Positions 1 to 21,645 of a stretch of DNA of 64,000 nucleotides are shown here, piece by piece. Where the stretch lies: assembly GCF_947507565.1 (NCBI RefSeq), contig NC_089186.1, forward strand, positions 2,294,001 through 2,358,000. Reading direction: 5' to 3'. The stretch is from Oscarella lobularis (Eukaryota > Porifera > Homoscleromorpha > Homosclerophorida > Oscarellidae). The notes below the pieces were generated by a model. The model did not search any database. It saw only the letters and a program-made list of their open reading frames with translations, and was not told the origin of the DNA. The stretch's first letter is position 1. Every line of letters starts with the position of its first letter. The position numbers and the translations under genes were made by a program.

Positions 1-192
1 GACAGTCTGTCTTCTTACGAACTAATCGACGAGAGTCGAACGACGGACGCTTCTGAAACGAGGCGGTTTCAAGCGCCATCGCGGGGGAATGTAGGGGAAG
101 GTTTCGAAGGGGCGGGGAAATCCCCTTGCGGAAGTCTGGCGACGACTCCGGCTCAAAATACCGATGATGTTACCGTGGAAAAGACTCCCAAC

Positions 193-239
<47 letters not shown>

Positions 240-1461
240 CGAGAAGAGTTCGCCACCACCCGAAATTCATCCTACTTCATTATCGAGTCCGAGTTCTGAT
301 GACGAAGATGAGGAAGTTGATGATAAGGAAGCGGCTCGCCTTTTGGAGGAAAATGCCAAGTGTCTGGCTTCGTCGAGTTCGAGTTCGTGTGATTCCAGTG
401 ATGATTCTGACGATTCTGATGATGGTGGTGGTGATGATGAAAAGGATGTGGCTCGTGTTTCTGAGGAAAATTTGAAATTGAAGGGTACGGTGTCTATTCT
501 TACTGAGCAAGTGACAACGCTCAATGGTCAGTTGACTGGTTTTGTGGATAGCGTATCGCGTGGAGACGAGTTCAATCGCATTAGGAAATTGTGGAAGGGA
601 GAGAAATTGGCTTACGAGAAGGCGGAAAAGAGAAATTCCGAGATGTCAGAAGAGCTTCAAAAGGTGCTAAAAGAGAACGTCGTATTAAACGAAAAAGTGG
701 AGAGTCTTACCAATCGAATTCACCTACTTGCAACGGAGAAAAACGAAGAGATCGAGTCGTTGGAGAAGAAGCTTGAAGCGAGCGAGAACCAAGTGCTCAA
801 TCTAACGGAAAAGTTGGAAGAAGCGGAAAACGAATCGAAAGAAAAGCACGAAGAGTGTACCGACCTCTGTCGCAAGTTGGGCGAAATGGAAGGCCAGCGC
901 GCCGTACTGGACGAAAAACTCGAATTGAAGGAAATTCAGACTGAAGTTCTGTTCTCTAAAGCGATGGGAAAAGGGATCGTTTTGCCGAAGAAACGGAGTG
1001 CTGGCGACGAGCCAATTCAATTGCGAAGCGCTTCGTTGGAATTTCAGGATATCACCATAGCAACGCCGCCGAGTTATCAATGTCCGGGAGGCGATCTTTC
1101 CCTCGGCGAAGTTTCGCTTTTGAAGTCGGAGAAACGACGCGAAAAGACGAAGAAAAAGTCGCGTGATGACGGAGACAAGGATCGACGTCATCGTCGTCGT
1201 CATAGACATCATCGTCGAGACGACGATTCCAGCGTAGGCGGCGTGGAAAGAGAAGAAAAACGAGAGCGACGACGACGAAGAAAGAAATCGCCGCCCATCG
1301 TCGCCGTCGTCGTCAAAGCGACGACCCTTCCCTCCGCTCCCCCGGACGACGACAACGAAGAATTGCCGTCGCGATGTCCAGTTTGCGAGAAACCGTACGC
1401 GGCTGATTGGGACGGCGTTTCTCGACGTCGACACTGCGAAGAACATTTCGAAGCGCGTTAG
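1..1461 (+). CDS. TAX1BP1/CALCOCO-like coiled-coil protein with C-terminal UBZ zinc finger (5' partial)
   Basis: The reading frame is open from base 1 to the TAG at 1459-1461 with no ATG before the Asp tract, so the gene or its exon starts outside the window. In order: a short segment with a possible LC3-interacting motif (YELI with acidic flanks, bases 19-30), a run of 16 Asp, Ser/Asp-rich stretches, a long Glu/Lys-rich coiled coil (about bases 450-960), an Arg/His/Lys/Asp-rich low-complexity part, and a terminal finger CPVC...H-x3-H (bases 1375-1452). That finger, with the aromatic/DWD segment between Cys pair and His pair, is the pattern of UBZ1 fingers of TAX1BP1 and NDP52. In that family it binds ubiquitin on autophagy cargo. 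The SKICH domain expected at the N terminus would lie upstream. The family call rests on architecture plus the finger; another coiled-coil UBZ protein is possible. Confidence 0.6.
193..240 (+). repeat. GAT trinucleotide repeat encoding poly-Asp
   Basis: About 16 tandem GAT/GAC codons in the reading frame of the UBZ-finger gene. The codons are almost all GAT, so the tract is a true microsatellite that may vary in length between alleles. Confidence 0.95.
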
Positions 1462-1588
1462 ACTCGATCTCATATAGCTGCAGCTGACTGCGATCCTTTT
1501 GTTTTTATAAGATAAACCCCCCTGGTTTGTCCTATGCATCATTTATGCTTTTTTGCGTTATTATACACACTATCATCTACAAACAATA

Positions 1589-3124
<1,536 letters not shown>

Positions 3125-3380
3125 CGGAGAAGGCGCGTCGCGCGGAGAGGAGTGCCCGCAATGACGTCACGTATACATACATCTTCTTCTCACGTGGTGT
3201 ATTTTTTTCTATTTTACTTTTAAGGCCTTAAATATAATACACAGAACGGGGGTTCCGTACAACGGAAACACGGTCCCCTCTCTCTACAACGACGACAGCT
3301 CTCTCTTTCTCTCTCCCCCGCCCTCCGGAATTAATTCACCCCCCAAAAAATGAAAAAAAAGAGAGTCACTCGACTAAACT

Positions 3381-6300
3381 CTACGTCATCATCGATTTTA
3401 CCTCTAAACCGTCTCCTAGCAACCCCCTCTTCGTCAAGCCCCCAAAGGAATCAGCGAAACTACCGCTAAACGCGTCCTGAGAGCCCAAAGAATTCAATAT
3501 ACTCGAACCGGAATCCCCAGCCAGTGGGTCCGAAGCCGGCAAATCCAAAGACGATCGTATCTCAATGGGACCATTCGACATATCGTCAAATATTGACTCG
3601 GGAAGCGCTTCGTCTTTCCACGGCTCGAGACTCAGCTTCAAGGAGGAGGACGGATCGTCTTTGATTTCCATATCGGCTTCGCTTTCCTGTTGAGCGAGAT
3701 CGGTGAGAAAACGCTCCGTCGAATCGACGCGAGTCGAGAGGTGGAATTTCGAGGCGAAGGCGACGTCGTTTTGGAGCGCAAACTCGCGCGAAACGTCGAC
3801 GTCGTGATCATGTGACGGATACATGGGCGTCGGATGAACGGCGTCGCTCATGGCGAGACGCGTCGCTCCTTCGCGCGCGTAATTATATAAAGAAAAGCGT
3901 TCCTTTTCGACGGAAGGACGAACGACGTAATGAGTCCTAGAGGAAAGTCTTTGTATGTGTATGTATATAGAGTCTTCTATATACCATTCTGGTTCTTCTC
4001 TGTCGTTTTCTAGTACGGCTCGACGTCGCTCCAAGGCGTAGTCGCGTTCTCGCAAGTCGGATTCGAAAGGGGCGGGATAATGACGTTGCGTCGATGCTCG
4101 ATCAATAAAAACTCTATAAAGGAAATAATGATTTTATATAGGCGTGTTTATTTTTTTTCTCTTTTTACCGTCCGCCGCGTCCGATTCGTCGTCTCGCGTG
4201 TCCGAGGAAGCGTCGATTCATCGAGAGACACGTGAATTGATAGCGAGAACGCGGCTGCTGAGCCGAACCCGGAACGAAGTCGTCCCACGGCCAGCCACCT
4301 TGAGTCTCACAAGGCTAGAGAATAAAGGATATGGATTTCATCTCAAATTCAAACTAAAGCAGTCAAAACCGTTGAATATTGAACGTTTTTTCGACGTTTG
4401 AATAAGAAGAGACCCTCGATATCGAGATCATCGTCCGGACCACCCTATAATTGATTAAGAATATTGATTTTTTGAGTGGGTGGTTTACCTGTTCTGACGT
4501 AGGAGCTGCGTCATCTGCATCTACACTAACAGAAAGTCTCCCGTGTTCCAAAAGATGCTAGAAAACCCCTCATGGTATCAAGACCCCCCCTAAGAGACAA
4601 GCCATCCTCTCACCGTTGAATGCCTTCTCTTATGAGGCTTCAATTTCCTAATAAACACCACCCAATTATTATTATTATCCCTCCTCTATATCTCCCCTAC
4701 TTTAGAGCTCTTTGATGATGACTGTGATGCCTATTGTACTGCCTCTCATTCGCCTCCTTTCAAAATAATAAAAAAAATAGATACGCGCTCCCAGATACTA
4801 TCCACGTGACGCCACACCGTCCAAAGTTCGTCATTGTCGCGCGGCATTTTATCGTCCAACGTGATGCGTCTGTGAAGCGCGCCGCCGCCGCCGTGGCCGC
4901 CGCCGGCACCGTGTCTCCCCTGGGACGAATGCAAGGGGAGCGAAGGTCGCGCTTCCATCTGCGCAAAGGGAGCGGGTAGAGGAGGCATGACGGGAGTTTG
5001 GACTTTGTGCTGTTCGAGATATTGGTTATAGAGAATGCCGTTCCAATCTTGGACTTCGTATCTGAGGGAGGGAGGGAGAAAGATTTTATTGATTTTTCTT
5101 TTTCAAAGAGGGAGTAGTCTAGTCTACCTTTTTTCGAATATTCGCGATGTGCGTTCTACGATGTCTCGCTTGTTTTTCTCGCGCATTTCTACGAGTTTGA
5201 GGAGTCCTAGAGCTCTGGTGATGTCTCGCTTCAATTTGAGCATTTTCTCATAAGAAGACTCATCATTCTTACGATTCTAAATTAAAAAACATAATAAATA
5301 GTATTAAATATATAGATTCTATTACTTTTCGCGTCTGCATCTTCTCCGTGCGACGTCGAAAACCGACGTAAGGATCATTCGCCGACGATCCGTCGCGTTT
5401 CTCCGTCTTCACCGTGGGAATAAGGGAACGTTTCTGAGAAAATCAACACCCCTGACGTCACAGAACAGACACAAGAGAGTCCAAACACACAAGTCTCAGA
5501 CGTTTTGCTATCCAATAGTCATAGACTGCAATTACAATGCCGTCGTCGCCATGGAGAAGAGCCTGGGCGTCTTGAAGACTCAAAACCTAGAGAAAAAGAT
5601 ATAGCCTACATATGAATTTTTTGAAATAATTTTCTACTTGATTTCCGCATCCTTTTTCCAACTTGTCCATCATATCTTCGAATTGCAAGCAAGTTAACGA
5701 CTAAAAAGCACAGTTTCAAAAAATCAATAATAATTAATTATTTAATTACTTGATTTTTCGATTGTCTTGCCACCCACTCAGCGTCTTCAGAATCCATATC
5801 ATAATCGGGTATATCGTCATCGAGACCCAACGCTAATAAAATATTTTTACTAATTAAAATTTAAAAAATTTTCAAAAATTACTTTGCATTCGTATGAATT
5901 GCTTGGGACATTTTCCCATGTCGCCGTAGATTCGCGAATAGGCGGCGGACGATTCGATTTTCGCCTCCGGAGTCGGTATGATGAGTCGTTGCGCGTCGCC
6001 GTACACTTGCTTCGCCGATATGGCGCGCTGGAGATGGTGTTCCTGTGAGAAAACGGGTCACGTGATAAAAAAGCGCCATCGAGGAAAACTCGACGAAAAA
6101 GCGATCGAAAGGGCGCGTAGAAAAGCGAAAGCGCGTTGTGCGTGTACGATGTGGCGAGACGAGCGTTCGTCGTGCGATTTTCGTCGGTTTATTGACACTA
6201 ATAATGGCGCTCGCGCTAATCCGACGCCCCCCGCCCTCCCTCCTCACCGATTCTTCCTCTTTTTCCATGCCTGTCGGCATGTGAACGACCGAGCGGCTCT

Positions 6301-6400
6301 GGGAGGAGATCTCCGTGAGATCGGAGACCTCGTTGCTGACGAATATGGGCATCGGCTTGTTGTTATCGAGCGCGCGAGCCCGAAACGAAAGCTTGCTCAT
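3381..6400 (-). CDS. EPC1: Enhancer of Polycomb homolog (EPcA domain; NuA4/TIP60 acetyltransferase subunit)
   Basis: The start is the ATG at 6400, because the protein then opens MSKLSFRARALD, the family's conserved N terminus. Exons follow at 6400-6248, 6042-5883, 5832-5750, 5700-5638, 5586-5491, 5433-5326, 5276-5128, 5061-4785, 4557-4489, 4444-4370, 4314-4169 and 4113-3381, all in phase. Conserved blocks include VHMPTGMEKEEE, PDYDMDSED, CLQFEDMMDKLEKG, KRDGSSANDPYVGFRRR, FLFKRRKNVQYST, GGWPWDDF and GHARRRIGRGGR. The last exon carries an acidic, Ser-rich tail and may hide one more 49-nt intron (GTATAT...TAG near 3995-3947). Known role: scaffold of the NuA4/TIP60 histone acetyltransferase complex in the nucleus. 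There is one member here, so it cannot be assigned to vertebrate EPC1 or EPC2. Confidence 0.93.
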
Positions 6401-6711
6401 CGCGATGGGGGGATCGGGTGGCGCCAATTCGAAAACGGGTCCGATTTTCCGAGTGCCTCACACGCGAACGGCGACGGCACCGTTTGGACTAGTCGGTTGA
6501 GGCAGTCAGGACCGGCGGCGATCGTTTCCTAGCGAAAATCGGGCCATTTCTTATCGAATCCAAGATGGCCGTCGGGAAGCGTGCATTTCCTCCCCACAAT
6601 GCACCGCGTTTGGCGACACGTCATCATCGGTGCGCATGCCTAGTGCGCGCGTGCTACCACATCCTGTGTGTACACGATTATTTATTTTGTTTAGCAGGTG
6701 ATAAAAACGTA

Positions 6712-8202
6712 TTAGAGTACGGTAGTGGTAGTGAAGTTACTTCCGGCGGACGGCCACGACCACATTTCCGCTGAACCGCCGTTTTGGCGAGGAGAGTCCT
6801 TCGACTTCTTCTTTTGCGGTTTAGGAACTCTTTTTGATGGATCATCAACCTCTTCATAAAGTCTAAAAAACATGCCTATGCACTAGATACTATATAAATG
6901 CTTTCCACGTACCTCGTTCTATCCCAAAACGATTTCGCGGCCTTTTGGGACCCCTTTGCCTTACTACCACCACCACAACACACCTTTACGGAAACATACA
7001 CAATAGTAATGACTGTAAAAGTGAGAGCAACAACCGAGCAGACAGTAATGATTGCTATCATGTAAGGAGATGGAAACGTTGTATCATCCTCATCTGGTGA
7101 CGTCACTGTTGGGGACACAGTAATGCAAGTCTCGCAGATCAGCTCAAAGGAAAACACTTCCGAAATTCCAGAAATATTTAGATTTGGAGACGATTGTAAT
7201 TTGCTGACAAGAGCAGGGACTACATTCTGCTGCTGTTTGTCTTTCCGAGATAGAACTTCTATTCGAATGGTCACATTTTGATGACCGCATATCGTCTCCA
7301 CAATGTTGATATCAGCGGATTTCGTGACCTTGTCCAAGACTTCGTCCAAGTGTTTCTTCAAGGCTTGTACGTACGACGAATTTATCTTAAAATTCATCAG
7401 TCATTTTTAGCATTAATCGAAAGACTGACGACTCACCATCCATTCCGAACAGTTGGCCCCAAGCAGGACCAACTGAAACGACTCAGAATCCGGCTCTCCA
7501 GATCCACTGGCAGATCCACTACCCACTGCCTCACGAACAGTTCTAGAGCCTAGATAAAACTATAGCTAAATGTACCATTTTACTATAGATGACATACCAC
7601 AGACGTCTCTGATGGTCTTGTGCACTGCCCTGCCACGAAAACCGCGGGGACTCGAGCAAAAGCTACCGCTATCGTACTCCAAAAGATCTAGCAAAGGTGT
7701 CAGAGCACACGAGCAGTGGAGAGGATTCCCTATGATGACGCTGCACGCAAAATAGATCAAAGGAGGCCAATTTAAATGCTTAGATAGTCTTACAGTCGGT
7801 GCAAACTCGCCAGGGTGAGAGCCGCGTTCGTATCAATAACTTTGATCGCATTATTACTGAGATCACTAGATAAAGAATCAGAAAGAACTCTGACTAACGG
7901 CGTGGCATCGTTTACAGCTTTTCCAAATTGGGCAACAGCCTCAAGTGTCGACTCGTAAGAACGTTAATGGAATTGTTACGCAGACTCCTACGTCAGAAAA
8001 ACATTTGCAGAGCTCCTCTATCAACAGAGACAAAATTCAAACCGTACAGTTCGGTCGTATGGGGAGGAAGGCGCGCCGGAACGTCGCGAAGTTCCGCGCC
8101 ATCGCACTCGACTTTCGTACCCGTACAACGACACGTGGACGGACACGGCCACGAAAGAATCGATTTCGTCGCGAGAAGAATCAGAAACCAAACGTAGGAC
8201 AT
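6712..8202 (-). CDS. LRR single-pass membrane protein with PDZ-ligand-like C terminus
   Basis: The first exon (8202-8048; an upstream in-frame ATG at 8229 is an alternative) encodes a signal peptide and an LRRNT cysteine cluster (CPSTCRC...C). The next exons hold about three leucine-rich repeats (LSLRNNSINVL, LPNLEKLDLSNNAI) and an LRRCT cap (NPLHCSCAL...C...C). Exon 7385-6913 has an extracellular stalk with N-glycosylation sites, a CxxC, and a strong transmembrane helix (MIAIITVCSVVALTFTVIT). The last exon 6862-6712 gives a Lys-rich cytoplasmic tail ending TTTTVL, a class I PDZ-binding pattern. The architecture suits a cell-surface adhesion or receptor protein. No specific orthologue is recognised. 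Confidence 0.75.
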
Positions 8203-8308
8203 TTCGACAACAAAGACGTGCGACTCCACCCAAATGAATTATAGCAACGCCCCGCGAATCGCACGTGCGAGAAACACGCAACGTGCTGCATGGCAACGCT
8301 TCTAGGAG

Positions 8309-9576
8309 TCATTTTCCTGCGCTAAGTTTTCTAGCTACGAGTTGTACGACTTCGGGATGCAAGAGAGCCTCTAGTAACGTTTCGCTGCTAACCTGAAAAT
8401 CGTCTATGTTCGTTAGATGGGCGTAGGCTCGAGAGAGAAGAGACAGATTCGCGTCAAAGTCAGAAAACGACTATAAAGGAATAAATATTTATAGGAAAAT
8501 TAGTCAAAGAAAAATTCGGGTAACCTCGGATGGACACATCCACGACGAGTCTTTCTGATTATTAATTCGACTTTGTATAGCAAATATCTATAAGATTCAA
8601 TAGAGATACATGTATCCTCAAGGTTATTTTTTCTACCTACCACTGTTCTCGTAATGGATTCGGTCAGCCTATCAGCATCATCAGAATCCTATTCACTAAT
8701 TAGGCTCATTATTTTTGAAAGTTCTGCGATTATATACCATAGGTGTCCACACGTTTACGCTTACGGACAAGTCCAAGCATTCGACGTAATGCCACCAATG
8801 CTTGGGAACAAACAAAACTTCCCCAGGCTCAAGAACAATCTAATATAATAAATATTTTTAATTAATTATGGGAGAGAGAGAGAGAGGACCTCGACTGGAT
8901 GAGCATGACTAAACATAGAAAATCTCCCCAAATCCGGACATCCCACATTAACTCGACTAAAGACACTCGACTCCTCATAAGGAACTCGCGTCGGATATAA
9001 GTATCGGCTCTGTTCGGGCGAAAACAGCGTCCAGCGTTTCCGTCCCGACAACTGGGCGACCAAATTGAAGCCGTACGTATCGTAATGACAGGGAGTGTGA
9101 GCTCCCTCTCCTCCCATCCAAAAGACGCTTTCTCGACGACTCGACTTTTCGTCGAGACCGAATTTCGTCCAATCGACGCTCGCCATTAGATTGGGGTACG
9201 TCGAAAACGTGTCTTTCATGTATTTGTAGTCTGCGTAGGCGGTGTAGTCGGTTGGATTGAACGTCCATAGGCCCGTATCTGTTTTCGGCTTTTTTGATCG
9301 TTTTTCGTTTGAGTTCCACGCGAGGAATTCTTCTATTGTTGCTTCGATGTGTCGGCATTGGGTTTCCCATAGAACTGAGTTGGATTTCGATGCCGTTTTT
9401 GGTATAATGCGGAAGCGAATCGGACGTTTGGCGAAAACGTCGGCTAATCGTTGCGGAATCCAGTTTTTTTCTCTGTCCCACGACTCTAGCATTCCCGTGA
9501 ATACGATCGGCGCCTTCGCTTCTCTAAGAAAGCGAAGCGCATCGCTTTTAGACGGAGAATCGATTCGCAAAGTCAT
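8309..9576 (-). CDS. HSPBAP1: HSPBAP1-like JmjC-domain protein
   Basis: The first exon (9576 to about 8890) encodes the cupin-like N-terminal part, with the Fe-binding pair in [10 protein letters not shown] and the substrate strand [15 protein letters not shown]. The next exon continues [18 protein letters not shown], whose downstream His completes the metal triad. Three short C-terminal exons end KLSAGK and a TGA at 8309-8311. Layout and motifs match HSPB1-associated protein 1, a JmjC protein of the small hydroxylase group whose substrate is not settled. The start codon lies only 28 bp from that of selenoprotein O on the other strand. Confidence 0.9.
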
Positions 9577-9604
9577 TTTCCTAACGCGCGTCTCAAATAA
9601 ACAA
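9577..9604. promoter_or_regulatory. 28-bp bidirectional interval between HSPBAP1 and SELENOO start codons
   Basis: The ATG of HSPBAP1 (9576, minus) and the ATG of selenoprotein O (9605, plus) are separated by 28 bases. Either the two transcription starts overlap inside the coding regions or one of the proteins really starts further in. SELENOO has a second in-frame ATG at 9647. Confidence 0.6.
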
Positions 9605-18533
<8,929 letters not shown>

Positions 18534-18559
18534 AGTTTTCGTACTCTATCTTTTGTATA

Positions 18560-18626
18560 AGCTAAGGCGAAATGATGGGGAAACCACAAAGCCTGGGGGC
18601 TGGGTTTTTCTTGAGGACGTTTAGCT
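18560..18626 (+). promoter_or_regulatory. SECIS element of SELENOO
   Basis: The segment lies 27 bases after the SELENOO stop. The outer stem is AGCTAA (18560-18565) with TTAGCT (18621-18626). The quartet is ATGA (18572-18575) opposite TGA (18612-18614). Helix 2 is TGGGGAAACC pairing with GGTTTTTCTT, with G-U pairs. The unpaired ACAAA supplies the conserved adenines and is followed by a mini-stem GCC/GGC, as in type 2 SECIS elements. This was folded by eye; a SECIS covariance search would settle it. Confidence 0.85.
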
Positions 18627-20040
18627 GATTATTGGATTATTTGTAGAAAATATATTATTCAATCTGACTATAATTCATGGATTTGCACTACTATTTGTAT
18701 TCAATGAGCTTGTAGTTTTCGGTTCACGCTTGCGATGCATCTGACGTTGTTTTGCGAGAGTTCTAAGCGGCTAAGAGCACGCGTTCCTTCGTCTCGAGCA
18801 CGCGTTTTCTTCGCGGAGACGAAACGTCCGCTTATCGACGCGAATGCGACGTTCTTCCGTCTCGAATCGCTGCAGCGACACGCGGCAAAGAAGCTAAGGC
18901 GACAATCGGCGACGTTTCGGCGACGATCGACTCGAAATTGCGAAGAAATCTCGCGATCACGTGGATGAACGCGCGCACATGTAAGATCGATTTCGAAAAT
19001 TATTTATTCGAGCAAAAAAACGCGCATACAGTACAGAGACAGTTACATGCAAGAAGAAAACTCTTACCTGACTAAAAATATGTCCCGTTCTTCGCGCTCC
19101 ATCTTTGCCATCGCGTTTTTTCTTCTGTCCGACTTTTCGCCTAGAAAAAAAAGAGATTAGCTACTGTAAATCAATCGTTGTACGTACCTTTTTGTTGCGT
19201 CCGTATTCGCGCTACCCAGGCTACACCACGGGGAGGTTCGGACGCGTCGTAGCCCAGGTGAGTCTCGCAAAGCGAAGACCCCCTTCCAAAAAGTGTCGGG
19301 CGAGTTGCGGGTCCTCGGCCATTCCATTCAGTACCCACCTGGATGAGGATCGGCCCCTAATACCGAAACCCCGGTGCGCTGGTACCAAAACCTTCGCTTT
19401 TTCGTCCATGAGAAGAAACGGGTCTTGTGGAATGGAGAGAGGCTGACTGCTGTTTGTAGAGGTTGACAATGAAGACAGTGCAATGGCAGAATCGAAGGCT
19501 CCTGGGCTGGATCATCGTTGGTCTAATCGCGTCGTTCGGGTGAGAAAAGTGCCGGCAACCAGGCCGCTTGCGACACCCCCTCGAAGCCGTAACCACTCAG
19601 CTTAACGCGGTTCGTGCTTCTTGACGACAATAAGACCTTAAACGATCCGTTTGCCCAGTGCGTAGACCGAGGCCGAAGCCCCCCATCGCCCTGCTTGCAG
19701 GCTCCGGCACGGAATTAACCGTGGGCCACGCTGAGATCCAACTATCCGTCCTTGCCTTCTGCCAAAGCCTCCGAGCCAGTCCTCTCAAGGATGAGACGCA
19801 GATTGCTCCACGCCGCACCCACCCTCAGCCGCAACTGAAGAATCGGTGCGCTCGCTCGCTATTTTGAACAGCGCGCCCCACTCATTCCCCCAGCGCGCTC
19901 ATTGGTCGGCCTGTGTCACGTGGTGTCAAATGCAGCGCGCTCATTCGTTTGACGAATTAGGTGAGAATTCTAAACCGGTTTCGATACAGGTTTGACCGGT
20001 ATCTTTAGAAAAAATGATGCAACATCGCCACGCGATTGAA
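18627..20040. other. Unassigned stretch, GC-rich in 19.2-19.95 kb
   Basis: No recognisable protein. Around 19060-19260 the minus strand has splice-like signals flanking short open segments (Arg/Lys-rich), and 19250-19900 is GC-rich and free of the CGA-rich coding style of the neighbours. Several potential hairpins are visible. From 19870 to 19960 the motif CAGCGCGCTCATT recurs about three times, possibly promoter sequence for the gene to the right. A structured RNA, an exon-poor gene or a mobile-element remnant are all possible. Confidence 0.3.
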
Positions 20041-20061
20041 GCATGATCAACCACACCCAAG

Positions 20062-21105
20062 ATGGCGGAAGAATGGCGACCGACGCATAAAGACCGCAAT
20101 ATGCACGCAATCACGACGAATAAGCAGCGACGAGGGAGATTTCGAAGTACTCTTCCAAAGCGTACGCGAAACGAGCGGCGGAATCGAAAAAGAAAGCGAA
20201 ACGCCGCGAAAGAAGCGACGAATCGAGGTAAAAAAGGCTCGTAGGCTAATAAGCAACTCTAAGACGTGTTTCCGTTGCTAAAAGACTTCGAAAAGCGTGC
20301 AATCGAAGCAGTAAAAGAGCGAGGAATGTCGAAGGGGGGGCCCCCACGCGGAAACGTTGGAATTTCGAGCCGATTCTCCCGATTTCGACATCGACGAGTC
20401 AAAGCCAGCATTGAAAGAGCATCGTCTCACACTGAATACCGAAATCGATGGAAAAAACCAGCGAAAATTCAAATTATTTATAGAAGACCCGCCCCCACAG
20501 AATTTCCTCATACACAAAAGGTTTCAATGGTCCGGGGTGTGTCGCGAGAATCACGTGTGGGCTGAGTAGCATACTCAGTCACTCCTCCAACGATGTTCAC
20601 AACGCTGGACGCCGTCGTCTCGCCGAAACGGCCACCAATCAAATCCCTGAACAAAACTCCAAGCGGAAGTGCGAAAGCAAAGTCGTACTTTCGTCGTTTG
20701 AGCTCGGAACGAAAGCTGAAGATCATGGAAGCACTTTTGCAAGAGGCGACTCCAAAGGAACTCGCCTTCATAAGCAACACCTGCAAATCCAAGTCGAAAT
20801 TCAAAGGAAAAGCGATGTCCGATCCGCAAATTCCTCGCGTTACGAAGTGGGAAAGGGGGCGTGACGCCTGGGCGGTCGTCGAGGGACACAGCAGCGTTGT
20901 CAAGATCGCGTCGAAGGAGACGCCAGTGAAGCGGGAATCCGGCGTCGTTGATCCAATGAAATTAGACTCTAGAGTCGTCGAAACGCTCAAGGCCATGTTC
21001 GAGGAACGTAGGCAATATATTGGACCCGTTTGCACGATGCTCGGCGTGGACGTATCTGATAAGAATCTCGCGAGGAAAGAAGAAGAAAATGATGCAAAGC
21101 AATAA
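20062..21105 (+). CDS. Uncharacterised protein, gene structure uncertain
   Basis: The clearest exon is 20593-21105 (170 residues from its first ATG): basic N terminus (PKRPPIKSLNKTP), a helical stretch KLKIMEALLQEATPKELAFI, then KWERGRDAWAVVEGHSSVVKI, ending in a TAA. Upstream coding-like segments are at 20110-20228 (SSDEGDFEVLFQSVRET...KKRRIE, followed by a GTAAAA donor) and 20357-20569 (DSPDFDIDESKPALKEHRL, FKLFIEDPPPQNFLI). An ATG in the sequence AAGATGGCGGAAG at 20062 is a possible start. How the segments join is not clear, and no family is recognised. Its stop is 41 bp from the stop of convergent FMC1. Confidence 0.4.
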
Positions 21106-21146
21106 ACTTTTGTTTTTAATTTTTTTACTACTACTACTGTTTAGCT

Positions 21147-21552
21147 TTAGCTAGTTCTCTCACTGTTTTCTCTTGGTAATTTGAATCCAACGGCTTGTGC
21201 ACTTTCTTCTATTGATTTTTCGCCTTTTTGATATATCTTCAATAGATCCTAAAAAAGAATTTATTTCCATCTTGACTTATGTCTACGTTTTTACCGAATA
21301 TTGTCTCTGAGACTGCAAATAGCAGGCGAAAAGGTTCGCCTCGTCTTCGCACGTCTTTCTCTCTGAGTCATTTCGCTGTAGAAGCTCTCGGTGTCGTCGC
21401 ACGACGTACTGGTATGCAGGAGTTGATCGTAGAGGGACGATTCTCTATCGAAGAGCTCGATTTTGCAAGCTAAAGTTTGCAAGCAGTGTCCACACGTTTA
21501 TCTCGTTCGGTCGGGACCACTTGAGCTCTCGAAGAAGCCGTCGTAGAGCCAT
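21147..21552 (-). CDS. FMC1: FMC1 homolog (LYR-type ATP synthase assembly factor)
   Basis: Three exons in phase, 21552-21496, 21444-21295 and 21248-21147, encode about 102 residues. The N terminus [15 protein letters not shown] matches the FMC1 opening (RGLLRELRYL in human). The C-terminal [20 protein letters not shown] matches the family signature KGERSVEESAGLVGLKLP. Exon 2 begins at an acceptor AG that removes an upstream in-frame TAG. Known role: mitochondrial matrix factor for F1 ATP synthase assembly. It is divergent from ATP6V1F, with 93 bp between the start codons, so a shared promoter is likely. Confidence 0.88.
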
Positions 21553-21645
21553 GGACAGTTGCAATACGGGTTCGCTAATGTCGCACACACCTACGGGATA
21601 GTAGCAGAGTCACGAGTTACTGTTCCATCGTTTCTCTTCGCGATT

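Noticed and set aside
22-270. Minus-strand frame with poly-Ile
   Set aside because: Antisense of the GAT repeat that codes poly-Asp in the real gene.
3381-3851. Separate single-exon gene at 3381-3851 (MSDAVHPTPM...)
   Set aside because: The frame is continuous with the exon carrying the Enhancer of Polycomb block after GRGGR, so it is that gene's C-terminal exon.
19200-19900. Ribosomal RNA or SRP RNA fragment
   Set aside because: No conserved rRNA, SRP, RNase P or U snRNA core that I could recognise is present on either strand; left as unassigned.
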